Source of the DNA: Fulvivirga maritima
GTDB taxonomy: Bacteria > Bacteroidota > Bacteroidia > Cytophagales > Cyclobacteriaceae
NCBI RefSeq assembly: GCF_021389955.1
Contig: NZ_CP089980.1
Span: 4,955,001 to 5,019,000 of the forward strand
DNA length: 64,000 nucleotides
Direction of reading: 5' to 3'
In this document: one piece after another, positions 48,058-56,817 of the stretch
Position numbering within the stretch: the first letter of the stretch is position 1
How the letters are laid out: the number at the start of each line of letters is the position of its first letter
Notes under the pieces: generated by a model
Seen by the model: the letters and a program-made list of their open reading frames with translations, nothing else
Databases searched by the model: none
Told to the model about the DNA's origin: nothing
Position numbers and translations under genes: made by a program

Positions 48058-48197
48058 ATGGAACAGAATTGGAAAGAAATAACCACTGATTTGTATTCGA
48101 AAATCGCACCAATTGGAGGTGTATTACATAGTCAAATAGATAATTCATTCCCACGGACTAAAAAAATCTTAAATATATGGATTGAATTTGAAATGAA
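48058..48197 (+). pseudogene. 5' part of an unknown gene cut by the IS4-family element
   Basis: From the ATG at 48058 a frame reads MEQNWKEITTDLYSKIAPIG and continues for 46 codons until the IS4-family element starts at 48198. It is preceded by a small hairpin (AGTATAG/CTATACT, near 48005-48034) and ACGTTATCACAAATAAG. The sequence beyond the element's other end (49535 on) does not continue this frame, so the rest of the gene is lost. Protein family not recognised. The stretch 47798-48057 holds no convincing gene. Confidence 0.45.
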
Positions 48198-49534
48198 TCA
48201 ATGCTGTCCTAAATAAATTGGTTTGTTGAAATTTTCTTTGTTGAGATATCTTTCCTTTGCAATTTGAACTTAATTTGAAAATAGATCCCCCTGTATCACA
48301 TCTAGGAGTGGTTCTTTATGAACTTCAAAGGGTTTGTCGAGCCACTTTTGAAGCTCAATTTTAACAAAAATATTGAGCCGTATAAAGGCCACTAGGTTTG
48401 ATAAGTGCCAGCCATATTTTGCCGTTGCTTTCATTACTTTTAGTAGCAGTATTGTAATCAATGCAGTCCATATTTGTATCATCACTGCATTTTTGGAAGT
48501 GCCCACAAAAGTTTTTATATGCAGTAATTGCTTGACATCTCTGAAAAACACCTCTATCTCCCACCTGGCCTTGTATAGTTCTCCGATGATCTGTGCTGCC
48601 CACTTGAAGTTGTTAGTGATGACTTCAATGGTTTGCCCGTTTCTCTCATCCCAAACCACCACTCGTCTTAGCGTTTTTGGATATTTAGCCTTGGACTGGG
48701 CGTTGGACAGTTCTATCTCCTCATCTTTGAGCACATGCTGTGCAGTGTGCTCTGGCAGGTCCCGTTCTTTGATAGAGGTATAAGATAAGTTCTTTTTATG
48801 CCTGATGACAAAATACACCCCGCTGCTGTCCCAGACGTTGATCATCGGAAAATCATTGTAATAGCGGTCGGCCACGATCACTGCCCCTTTCTCCAATGGG
48901 ATACCATAAGCCCCTTTGTTGTCGGCCACACTGCCTTCGGTAATGTTCACAAAAATAGGGAGCTTTCCATCATAGTCCAATAAAGTATGCATTTTTACAG
49001 CTCCTTTTTTTTGTCCGAAAGGTAGCCCAGTCAAACACCGAAAGGCACAGGCTGATAACGGTGGCATCCAGCAGGTATACCGGAATCTTGACCTTCAGTT
49101 TTACCCGTCTCAGAGCTGCCTGCTGTCCTAAACTTTTCAGCAGTGAATAGTACAGATCTTTGAATAAATCCGCATCTCTACGCTTGTTTTGGTAGCTTAC
49201 ACTTGACTTGGACGGAGCTTTCCTAACACCCAAATGGTTGAGGTTTCCTGTTGCAGAACGAAGCCCATTGGAGATGTCTCTGACCGATGTGCTCTTGGCA
49301 AAATGGCAAAATAGCATGGATACCAAATGAGTCCAGCTATTAAAACCCTTACATCCTTTGTCGGCTTGTTTTTCCCGTACCAATTTATTGAAAATAGACC
49401 GATCAATCTTTTTAATAATCTGAGAAAAGAGTGTAATATTACTCATGAGAGGCGTGTGTTTTTGGAGTCAAACCTAAAATAATCTTTTTAGGCTAAATTC
49501 ACGGCCTCTCATTTATTATTTAGGACGCTAATGA
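48198..49534 (-). mobile_element. IS4-family insertion sequence, copy B (complete)
   Basis: 1337 bases with 19-base imperfect terminal repeats, TCAATGCTGTCCTAAATAA (48198-48216) and TTATTTAGGACGCTAATGA (49516-49534), matching at 15 of 19 positions. The left end equals the outer end of copy A. No target duplication is visible: the flanks are TTGAAATGAA on the left and TATACAGTTA on the right, which points to a later rearrangement or deletion at one side. Confidence 0.88.
48270..49446 (-). pseudogene. IS4-family transposase, split by a one-base insertion in an A run
   Basis: From ATG 49446 the frame gives a DUF4372-like N-terminal region (SQIIKKIDRSIFNKLV, HFAKSTSVRDISNGL) and reaches LSVFDWATFRTKK, then leaves the transposase frame at an A8 run (coding strand; 49006-49013 on +). 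The remainder is in the neighbouring frame down to 48270 and carries the YKARWEIEVFFRD signature. Copy A has A7 here and reads through. So copy B is either inactivated or relies on slippage at the A run to make full-length protein. Otherwise the two copies are nearly identical. Confidence 0.85.
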
Positions 49535-49553
49535 TATACAGTTAATTATAGCT

Positions 49554-49607
49554 AATTCGGTTAACAAAAATAAATAAAAAAACTGTTAACCGAATTGTTA
49601 ACCGAAT
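49554..49607. repeat. Three GTTAACCGAAT repeats (one inverted)
   Basis: AATTCGGTTAAC (49554-49565) is the exact inverse of GTTAACCGAATT (49585-49596), and GTTAACCGAAT recurs directly after it (49597-49607). The cluster lies between the IS4-family element and the tRNA-Asp terminator. It could be a recombinase or regulator binding cluster at the edge of the accessory region (inference). Confidence 0.55.
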
Positions 49608-49649
49608 CAGGTGAAAAGGAATGTGTTTCGATGGTAGCTTAAAAAGCAA

Positions 49650-49683
49650 AAAGCCGCTTAAATCATACAATTTAAGCGGCTTT
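49650..49683 (-). terminator. Terminator downstream of tRNA-Asp
   Basis: A perfect 13-bp stem, AAAGCCGCTTAAA (49650-49662) with TTTAAGCGGCTTT (49671-49683). On the - strand it is followed by T-rich TTGCTTTTTAAG, 24 bases after the tRNA 3' end. Confidence 0.85.
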
Positions 49684-49706
49684 AGTGTTATTAGACTCTC
49701 GTCTTG

Positions 49707-49780
49707 CGGTCTGGACGGGACTCGAACCCGCGACCTCCTGCGTGACAGGCAGGCATTCTAACCAGCTGAACTACCAGACC
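49707..49780 (-). tRNA. tRNA-Asp (GTC)
   Basis: A 74-nt cloverleaf on the - strand. The acceptor stem GGTCTGG pairs with CCAGACC, the discriminator is G, the D arm contains AGCTGGTTAGA, and the anticodon stem-loop CCTGCCTGTCACGCAGG has anticodon GTC. The T arm is GCGGGTTCGAGTCCCGT. CCA is not encoded. The 3' side faces the accessory region at 33-49.6 kb, the usual geometry for island integration beside a tRNA. Confidence 0.96.
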
Positions 49781-49920
49781 GTGTTTCTAATAGGGCTGCA
49801 AATATAGGCGATAGTTGCTTATGTCCAATAGTAGAAAGAAAAATTTATCAATTATTTTTTGAATATTAGGTTAAGTATCTGTTAATCAGTGAAATAAAAT
49901 TATAAATTTATTTGAGTAAA

Positions 49921-50712
49921 CTATTTGTAACTCGTTAACTCTGTTGCCACCTTCATTAAATCGGGCTGAACAATTTCAGGAGTAGGGGCGAGAGGAAAAA
50001 GCTGATGTCCTGGTCTGCTTATGAAAGCTGCACGCCAGCGAGCCCACATAGCTCCGGCTACGTCCCAACCATGTGCCGCTATAAGCATGCTTTCCTCGGG
50101 CTTAATTCCCATCTTGCGAGCGCCCCAGTCATAGGTGTCAGCAAAAGGTTTAAACTTTCCAATGTCTTCTACACTTAACCGATCATCAAAGTATTCTAAT
50201 AACCCTGCATTTTCAAATTGCGTCTTCACTCCATTGTTCGAGGAGTTGGTGAAAGAAACCATTTTATAACCATCCTTTTTAAGAAGCTCTAAGGCTGCCT
50301 TTACCTCAGGGTGAGCTGGTAAGGAGCGGATAGGTGTTACTATGGCTTCACGCGCTTCTTTTTCGCTAATAGATATATTATTATTAGCCGCTACCATTTG
50401 TAATGCTGCCGCCCCTATGTAAGCAAAGTGGTCATACTGGCGACTGGCTGTGGTTACTAAAGAGTATTGTAACATGGTGGTAAACCATAGTGGAAGTAAG
50501 TCATTACGACCGCCCAAAGCCTTGCTTACGCTTTGTTTCATTGCGGTGAGGTCTAGTAATGTTTCATTTACGTCAAAGAACAATACTTTTGGTCTTTTTA
50601 CTGCTTCTGATGTATTTGCTTTTTCAGCTCCCAAGGCTGCGCTTGCGCCTGTCATGCCTACTGCTCCAGCCATGCCCATACTTTTAATAAAGGATCTTCT
50701 ATTATTTGTCAT
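49921..50712 (-). CDS. Tat-signal haloacid dehalogenase type II-like protein
   Basis: A 263-residue HAD-superfamily protein. The N-terminus has a twin-arginine signal (N-R5-R6-S-F-I-K, then an Ala/Gly-rich hydrophobic stretch to about residue 28), so the enzyme should fold in the cytoplasm and be exported by the Tat system. The HAD core starts with FFDVNETLLDL (nucleophile Asp47 and second Asp), followed by motif II SFTNSSNNG and the Lys region GKFKPFADTYDWGARKMG with AHGWDVAGAMWA. The type II L-2-haloacid dehalogenases it resembles are normally cytoplasmic. The substrate is not known; phosphatase activity is also possible. Confidence 0.8.
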   Translation of the reverse strand: MTNNRRSFIKSMGMAGAVGMTGASAALGAEKANTSEAVKRPKVLFFDVNETLLDLTAMKQSVSKALGGRNDLLPLWFTTMLQYSLVTTASRQYDHFAYIGAAALQMVAANNNISISEKEAREAIVTPIRSLPAHPEVKAALELLKKDGYKMVSFTNSSNNGVKTQFENAGLLEYFDDRLSVEDIGKFKPFADTYDWGARKMGIKPEESMLIAAHGWDVAGAMWARWRAAFISRPGHQLFPLAPTPEIVQPDLMKVATELTSYK

Positions 50713-50858
50713 ACATTCTGATACGGATACCGCTAGCTGTGGTTACCCTAAGCAGAATTCTGAAATTTAGAATAGTAAGCAGCTTACATGATTCTATTGA
50801 GTTTGAAATGGTGTTTTTATTATAAATTGTATAATTTGCTAGTCTATTTTTTAAGCTT

Positions 50859-52465
50859 ATGATCTTACGATTTTCACTCATAATTTTATTTAGCTTGGCT
50901 GGGCGTTTACTTTTTTCGCAAGACATAGAAGTGAAGGCGGGTAATCCTTATAAGGCTGTAGATGCATTAAAAAAGCTGTACTTCTATTACAATGATCAGG
51001 TCATGAGTGTTAAGATTGAAGACAAGGTCATTGTCATTCAAAAGTTCGACTCAAATGGTAATTTTAAGCAGCAGCGAGAGTACACAGATTTACCCAAAAA
51101 TTCCTCTGTAGAGCGCATAGGAGAGCATAACGGTTCGTACTATGTATTTTATTCTGTTTGGGATGGTGGCACCAAGAAGCTCGAGTTATTTTATAGAGAA
51201 ATCAATTTCACTACCGGAGTCTTAGAAAGAGAGAGTAAAAAATTACTTACAGTAACTGATAAAGTAGCTGGTAATTTTGCCTTGTCCTCATCTCGCTTAT
51301 TGATTCGAAACCATTTTGATTTTCAATATTCGAAAGATCATTCCAGACTATTAATCCAATACAGAAGAGTTCCCAGATTTAAGAGCGATAAAAAGAATCA
51401 TGATATTATCGGTTTTGAAGTGTTTGATAGATATTTCAATCACCTTTTTCATAGCGAAGTAGAGATGCCCTACACCGAGAAAATGATGGATAATCTGGAT
51501 TATGCAGTTGATTTTGAGGGAATTCATATATCATAGCCAAGGTCTATAATGATGAAACTACTGATAGTAAAAGGTCTAATAAAGAATCTCCCAATTATCA
51601 TGTTGAAATATTAAGAATTGCGGCGGGTACCAATAAAGTGAGCAAAACCCCAATAGCTTTAGAGGGTAAGTTCATTAATAGTGTCGCCATATTTGAGACA
51701 TCAGAAAAATTCATGATGGGAGCGGGGTTCTATCATAACGGCACAGCTAAGCATGATGTGGATGGTGTTTTTGTATTCAAAATAAAGAAGGATGGCGAGG
51801 CTTATGATACCTTCGCTCATGATATCCCCTCTGAAGTCATTAATGCCCATGTAAAATCACGCATTGCAAGTAAAAATGAGGAGAAGCCTGATGAAGAGGA
51901 AGTGCTTAGTGATATGTTTTTTGATATTGTGAAAGTGCTGGAAGATGGCAGCGTAGTGCTGGTGGCTGAGCAGTATGAAGCACGCTCTATGACCAGCTCT
52001 TTGGGAAGCAGACAAGTGATGCACCCGTATTATCTCTATAATTCGGTTTTAGCTACTAAGATTAGTGCAGATGGGAGCATGGCCTGGATTAATAAAGTGC
52101 CCAAAAGGCAAGGAGGAAGAAGAGAAAGAGGAAGCATGTCTTATCAATATTTCTATCAGGGAGGAAAACATCATTTTATTTATCTGGATAATCCTGTTAA
52201 CGAAGATCTTAAAGATGATGAGGTGCCGGCTTCTGTTGGTAATGATGGGGTAGGCTTACTTACAGATTATTGCGTGGATGACGAGTCAGGAGAGATGAAC
52301 CGGGTAAATGTGTTTAACTCAAAGCACGTGGCAGAAATGAAGGTAAATAAGGTAAGTCCGTTCGGAATTGTACAGGTGAGTGAATATGAATTTTTAATGG
52401 AGGTTTATAAAAAGAAAAAGGATAATATTATGCTTAAATTTAATGTAAATCCTAATCCGGATTAA
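50859..52465 (+). pseudogene. Secreted protein of unknown function, split by a one-base deletion
   Basis: The first frame starts at ATG 50859 with a signal peptide (cleavage near LFSQ) and ends at 51536. The second is open from before 51521 to 52465. They meet at GAGGGAATTC (51515-51524), where one extra G would give a seamless DFEGNSYIIAKVYNDE. The full product would be about 535 residues, beta-rich, probably a propeller-like or WD-type fold (blocks such as YYVFYSVWDGGTKKLELFYREIN and FDIVKVLEDGSVVLVAEQYE). Such large secreted proteins of unknown role are common in Cytophagales. No family named. Confidence 0.7.
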
Positions 52466-52492
52466 AAATGAGATTTAAAAATAGTACCAACT

Positions 52493-53113
52493 ATGAAAAC
52501 GCTATTAAACCTTGAAGCCTAGAACCGAAAAGAGCACTTTCAATTCTTTTCACAATTTGATGAGCCATTTTATGGTGTTAATGTGCAGATGGACTGTACT
52601 TATGCCTATAACAGAGCTAAGGAGGAAGGCATATCTTTCTTTCTCTACTATTTATATCAAACCTTAAAAGCGGTTAATGAAACGGAAAATTTCAGATACA
52701 GAATAAACGGAGGTGATGTGTTTGAATATGATCAAATTCATGCTTCACCAACTATTATGAGGCCGAACAATACTTTCGGGTATGGTTATATTCAATTTCA
52801 TGAAGAACCTCAGGTGTTTTATACCGAAGCATTAAAAGAAATAGAAAGAGTTAAAAACACTGAGGGCTTAGATCCGGGAGCCAGAGAAGATGTTATTCAC
52901 TTTTCATCCTTGCCCTGGATCAATTTTACTAGTGTGTCGCACGCCAGAAGCTATTCATTTCCTGATAGTTGTCCTAAAATATCTGTAGGCAAAATGACCG
53001 AAAAATCAGGCATAAGGTCTATGCCTGTTTCCGTTCATGTTCATCATGCTCTAGTAGATGGGTACCATGTAGGGCTATTTCTGGAAAGGCTGCAGCACCT
53101 ATTTCATAATTGA
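52493..53113 (+). pseudogene. Chloramphenicol acetyltransferase-like (CAT) gene with an early stop
   Basis: Translation from ATG 52493 reads MKTLLNLEA, then TAG (52520-52522), then NRKEHFQFFSQFDEPFYGVNVQMDCT and on to 53113. In this family the stop position is a conserved Trp (LExWNRKEHFxFF), so TGG-to-TAG is the likely change. The C-terminal part keeps the catalytic HVHHALVDGYHVG (the HHxxxDG motif) and SLPWINFTSVSHA. Translation could restart at ATG 52586 to give about 175 residues, but that product lacks an N-terminal strand. CAT-like enzymes also acetylate small molecules other than chloramphenicol. Confidence 0.8.
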
Positions 53114-53132
53114 ATAAGTTTGAATAAGGAAG

Positions 53133-54092
53133 CTACTGAACCTCTGCAGGCATTTTAGAACCCTTTAGAGCGGCTATAATGTTTCTTGCAGCTAACTCAG
53201 CCATTCGAGCCCTTGTTTCTTCTGTAGCGGAGCCTATATGCGGCAGCGTGCATACATTTTCCATATTGAGCAGTGGATTATCCGGAGATGTAGGCTCTTG
53301 CTCAAATACATCAAGACCAGCACCCCAGATTTGCTTGCTCTCCAAGGCTTCAATCAGGTCTTGCTCCACATGTAGCGCACCACGACCTGTATTAATAAAA
53401 ATGGCCTTTGATTTCATTTTATCAAATGCCTCCTTATCAAAAGTGCCTTTAGTCTCATCAGTAAGCGGGCTGTGAGCTGAAATTACATCGCTTTCTTGTA
53501 GTAACTCATCCATGGATACATATTTGGCATTGAGCTCTCTTTCAGCGTCTTCATTGGCTGTTCTGTTATGGTAAATTATATTCATTCCGTAAGCATGAAA
53601 GCATTTACGAGCCATTTCCAGACCTATTTTGCCTAATCCGAAAATGCCTAAGGTTTTTCCATATAATTCAATGCCCAGACCTCCGGTTGGTTGAAACATG
53701 CCCCAGGTGCCATTGAGAATTCGCTTATGGTGGAAGAAAGCTTTTCGGCTGGTGGCCAATAGAAGTAAAAAGGCAATATCAGCGGTAGCTTGACTTAACA
53801 CATTGGGAGTGTGTCCAATTTTTATGTCGAACTTTTTAGCTGCAGCAATATCAATATTGTTAAAGCCTACTGAAGTAAGTGATATCACTTTCAGATGTGA
53901 TAGTTTTTCCAACAAATCATGATCAAACTTATAAGCATCAGCATTAATTACGCCATCGGCTTTCATGCTTAGCGCTATCAGTTCATCTCTGGTCTGAGGG
54001 ACATCTTTATCCCAAACCGTGTAGGTAATCTTCTCTTCATCTAGCAAACGGTAAGCTACCTCAGGAACGGGACGGGTTATAAAAATATGCAT
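53133..54092 (-). CDS. D-2-hydroxyacid dehydrogenase (glyoxylate/hydroxypyruvate reductase-like)
   Basis: A 319-residue NAD(P)-dependent D-isomer specific 2-hydroxyacid dehydrogenase. The Rossmann motif GIFGLGKIGLEMARKC lies at about residues 148-163, INTGRGALH carries the substrate-binding Arg, DVFEQEPTS the Glu, and LPHIGSAT the catalytic His. The HNRT at the end of the second strand of the nucleotide domain favours NADP. It probably reduces glyoxylate or hydroxypyruvate, or 2-ketogluconate. It faces the CAT-like gene tail to tail. Confidence 0.88.
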   Translation of the reverse strand: MHIFITRPVPEVAYRLLDEEKITYTVWDKDVPQTRDELIALSMKADGVINADAYKFDHDLLEKLSHLKVISLTSVGFNNIDIAAAKKFDIKIGHTPNVLSQATADIAFLLLLATSRKAFFHHKRILNGTWGMFQPTGGLGIELYGKTLGIFGLGKIGLEMARKCFHAYGMNIIYHNRTANEDAERELNAKYVSMDELLQESDVISAHSPLTDETKGTFDKEAFDKMKSKAIFINTGRGALHVEQDLIEALESKQIWGAGLDVFEQEPTSPDNPLLNMENVCTLPHIGSATEETRARMAELAARNIIAALKGSKMPAEVQ

Positions 54093-54331
54093 GGCAGTCT
54101 CTTTTCTCTTTATTCAATACTCTTCTTTTATAAAGAGCAAAAAACTAATTTAATTGTTTTATCCATAACATACGATATTTTCTTTTTTGTTAAACCTTGT
54201 CCTGATTTAAGTCTGTAATTAAGGAAATCGTCATTGATCATCTTAAAGTAATGAGGAAGCATAATGAGTTTTCATATAAGTAATTACTTTGGGAAAATAT
54301 GATAACCTGCCTTATATTCACTTTTTAATGA

Positions 54332-54937
54332 TTGATAGTCAAAAGTATAAATGCCTTTAATTCTACGGGTTTGCATAGCATAAGAAAATATTTCGAAACG
54401 CTGGTATGTATTTATGATCAAGACTGGAGTGTCTTCACTGCTAAGCTTAAGAGGCGGGAGTTTAAGGCCAAGTCTTTGATTGTAAAGCAGGGAACAACCG
54501 AGAATCACCTTTCTTTCATTGAGGAAGGGATGGTAAGGTTTTTTATTCCCAAAGAGGAAAATGACCTCACCTTTGGCTTTTGTTTTCAGCATGATTTTGT
54601 TAGCGCCTATGATTCATTTTTACTGCAAAAACCAGCCGCATACCATATTCAGGCGCTTATAGATACCACTTTATGGCAGATATCTTATTCAGACCTACAG
54701 CAGGTGTATAGCAGTACGAAAATTGGTAATGAGATAGGACGAAAAGCAGCTGAAAACCTTTATCAGATTAAGGCAGAAAGGGAGTTAGCATTATTAAGTC
54801 AATCCGCTGAAGAAAGGTATTTATCGTTATTTGAAAGACGGTCTCAATTGATAAAAGAAGTGCCTTTGAAATATATAGCTTCATACATCGGAATTACTCC
54901 ACAAGCCCTCAGTCGCATCAGAAAGCGCATTTCTTAA
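54332..54937 (+). CDS. Crp/Fnr-type transcriptional regulator
   Basis: About 200 residues. A cyclic-nucleotide-binding-like beta-roll (about 20-120, with [24 protein letters not shown]) is joined by a long helix to a short helix-turn-helix (about 180-200, [23 protein letters not shown]). The start is uncertain: residues 1-12 look unlike the family, and a TTG at about 54371 ([11 protein letters not shown]) would give the usual N-terminus. It lies 50 bases before a DoxX gene on the same strand and probably controls it. Regulators of this class in Bacteroidota rarely bind cAMP; the ligand is unknown. Confidence 0.85.
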   Translation: MIVKSINAFNSTGLHSIRKYFETLVCIYDQDWSVFTAKLKRREFKAKSLIVKQGTTENHLSFIEEGMVRFFIPKEENDLTFGFCFQHDFVSAYDSFLLQKPAAYHIQALIDTTLWQISYSDLQQVYSSTKIGNEIGRKAAENLYQIKAERELALLSQSAEERYLSLFERRSQLIKEVPLKYIASYIGITPQALSRIRKRIS

Positions 54938-54987
54938 CCAAGGTTCATTGATTCGGGATGGTAATTTGTTCAACTTTCCGATAAAAA

Positions 54988-55452
54988 ATGAAACCGCTTA
55001 TAGTTCTAATTGTAGCCTCGCTGATAGCTCTTGTAATATTCAGGTTATTACATGGCCATTTTGATTTTCAACTTTCAGCTAAGGTAGGCATGTCTGTTAT
55101 GTTGCTTTTTACCGCCATGGGGCACTACATGTTTCCGCAAGGTATGGCACTTATGATTCCTGATTTTATACCGCTAAAAAAGGAATTGGTCTATTTTACT
55201 GGAATTATTGAGGTAGCAGCCGCTATTGGTCTGCATATTACTCAGTTTAGACTGCTTACGGCCTGGTTACTGATCTTGTTCTTCATTTTAATATTGCCGG
55301 CTAACATTAAAGCTGCAGTGGATCATCTGGATTATCAGAAGGCTACATATAATGGGCCTGGTTTGGCCTATTTGTGGTTTAGGGTGCCTTTGCAAATGTT
55401 ATTTATAGCATGGGTTTACCTGTCTGCCATAAAGAGTTTTTTGGTTGGGTGA
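54988..55452 (+). CDS. DoxX-family membrane protein
   Basis: A 154-residue protein with four to five hydrophobic segments (about 3-19, 32-48, 70-85, 90-107, 130-150) and the DoxX-like pattern MLLFTAMGHYMFP...FTGIIEVAAAIGL. The family includes a subunit of archaeal terminal oxidase and many uncharacterised inner-membrane proteins. It stands between two Crp/Fnr-type regulators, and the pairing regulator-DoxX is frequent in Bacteroidota. Its role may be in redox or detoxification at the membrane. Confidence 0.82.
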   Translation: MKPLIVLIVASLIALVIFRLLHGHFDFQLSAKVGMSVMLLFTAMGHYMFPQGMALMIPDFIPLKKELVYFTGIIEVAAAIGLHITQFRLLTAWLLILFFILILPANIKAAVDHLDYQKATYNGPGLAYLWFRVPLQMLFIAWVYLSAIKSFLVG

Positions 55453-55533
55453 ATACATGATGTCATTGACGAAAGGAGACAGGGAAGTTTTATCTATTGC
55501 TTTTTTCTTATAGTTTGGTGTAAACTATTTTAT

Positions 55534-56103
55534 ATGAAAGCGCAACTGAGAAGGCATTTTGAAGAGTTAGTTTCTTTAACTGATGAAGAGTTTGAGTTTG
55601 TTCTTAATCATTTTTCAGAAGTTAAAGTCAAAAAGAAGTCATACCTCATAAAAGAAGGTGAGCCTGTTAAGTATGTGTATTTCGTAGTTTCAGGACTGTT
55701 AAAACTGGTTTATACCAATGAATCAGGAGAAGAGTATATAGTTTCTTTTGCTATGGAAGACTGGTGGGAAAGTGATTATTTCGCTTTTTACACTGGTGCT
55801 AAAGCTAATTTATCGTTGCAATGCCTTGAAGATTCATCGTTATACAGAATAACCTTGTCGGATTATCAGCACCTATGCTCTGAGGTGCATAAAATGGAGC
55901 ACTTCTTTCTTGAGAAGGCGCAGCGTGGACATATAGGATCTCAACAACGAATCATTGCCTTTCTTACATTAAGTGCGAAAGAAAGATATGAACATTTGTT
56001 AGGTCGATATCCGGCACTGTTACAACGAGTGCCTAAAACACAATTGGCTTCATATCTCGGAGTGTCTCGAGAAACGCTGAGCCGACTGTATTCCTCAAAA
56101 TAA
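55534..56103 (+). CDS. Crp/Fnr-type transcriptional regulator
   Basis: A 189-residue regulator with a cNMP-binding-like domain (about 15-120; KKKSYLIKEGEPVKYVYFVVSGLLKLVY), a dimerisation helix and a C-terminal helix-turn-helix (RVPKTQLASYLGVSRETLSRLYS). It is followed by the divergently unrelated RidA gene on the same strand after 145 bases, and likely responds to a redox or metabolite signal. Second Crp-type regulator within 1.6 kb; the two are clearly different proteins, not a recent duplication. Confidence 0.87.
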   Translation: MKAQLRRHFEELVSLTDEEFEFVLNHFSEVKVKKKSYLIKEGEPVKYVYFVVSGLLKLVYTNESGEEYIVSFAMEDWWESDYFAFYTGAKANLSLQCLEDSSLYRITLSDYQHLCSEVHKMEHFFLEKAQRGHIGSQQRIIAFLTLSAKERYEHLLGRYPALLQRVPKTQLASYLGVSRETLSRLYSSK

Positions 56104-56248
56104 CCTTTACATAAAGCTGCTTCTATGTCAGATCAATCTGGGATAAAGCTAATAGTGACATAGGTCACAGGTAGTTGATAAGAAGGGTTTACAACTTTGC
56201 TGCATAAAAAATAAAGATCAGAGTGCAGTTGCGCACTTTTTAAAATTT

Positions 56249-56644
56249 ATGAATATGCAAAAGAAAATCGTAAACCCCTGGAGTTGGCAAAATGAAAGAA
56301 ACTATGTGCAGGCTGTAGAAGTGAAGCATGTGGAAAGTACTTTGTATGTTTCAGGTCAGACCGCCATAAGTGCTGATGGTGTATCCAGTAACGCTGATAT
56401 GAGAACACAGTTAAAGGAAGCTATTCAAAACCTGGAGCAGGTAATTGATGAGGCTGGTTATTCGTGTGAAAATATTGTAAGACTCAATATTTATACTACT
56501 TCGGCAGATGAGCTGTGGCCTCATTTTGAGGTGTTTCAAGCTTGGACTAAAAAGCAAAACATGAAACAAGCTACTACTCTAATGGAGGTGAATGTTTTAT
56601 TTGAAACCTTGAAAGTAGAGCTCGAAGCTACAGTGGTGAAATAA
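56249..56644 (+). CDS. RidA-family protein
   Basis: A 131-residue YjgF/YER057c/UK114 family protein. Signature features are the N-terminal VSGQTAISADG strand, the helix LKEAIQNLEQVIDEAGYSCENIVRLNIYTT, and the C-terminal region ATTLMEVNVLFETLKVELEATVV. The Arg105-equivalent that defines true RidA (in the RxxxxV...PxxxxE block) is not in its usual context here, so this may be another Rid subfamily. The family deaminates reactive enamines/imines. An in-frame ATG lies two codons later and either may start. Preceded by a gene-free stretch and followed by a terminator. Confidence 0.85.
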   Translation: MNMQKKIVNPWSWQNERNYVQAVEVKHVESTLYVSGQTAISADGVSSNADMRTQLKEAIQNLEQVIDEAGYSCENIVRLNIYTTSADELWPHFEVFQAWTKKQNMKQATTLMEVNVLFETLKVELEATVVK

Positions 56645-56665
56645 TAAAAGCAATATTAAAATATG

Positions 56666-56700
56666 AAAGCTCCATTTTAAGAAAGTGGAGCTTTTGTTTC
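56666..56700 (+). terminator. Rho-independent terminator of the RidA gene
   Basis: AAAGCTCCA (56666-56674) pairs exactly with TGGAGCTTT (56686-56694) and is followed by TGTTTCTTT, about 22 bases after the stop. Confidence 0.8.
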
Positions 56701-56817
56701 TTTATGGGTAATGTTTTGATAACTCGAAAGAGACGCCCTTGTAAAACTTAGGATATATTTTGGTGTATGTTTAACTTCCTGTCTCTGAATAATTATCAAT
56801 ACTACAACAATAAAATA

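Noticed and set aside
48373-48983. Long frames antisense to the IS4-family transposase (also seen at 229-839)
   Set aside because: They appear in both copies only because the sequence is duplicated, and they mirror the transposase codons.
12816-53113. Stop-codon reassignment as an explanation for several internal stops
   Set aside because: TAA, TAG and TGA all occur inside broken genes and also end intact genes, so no single codon is recoded.
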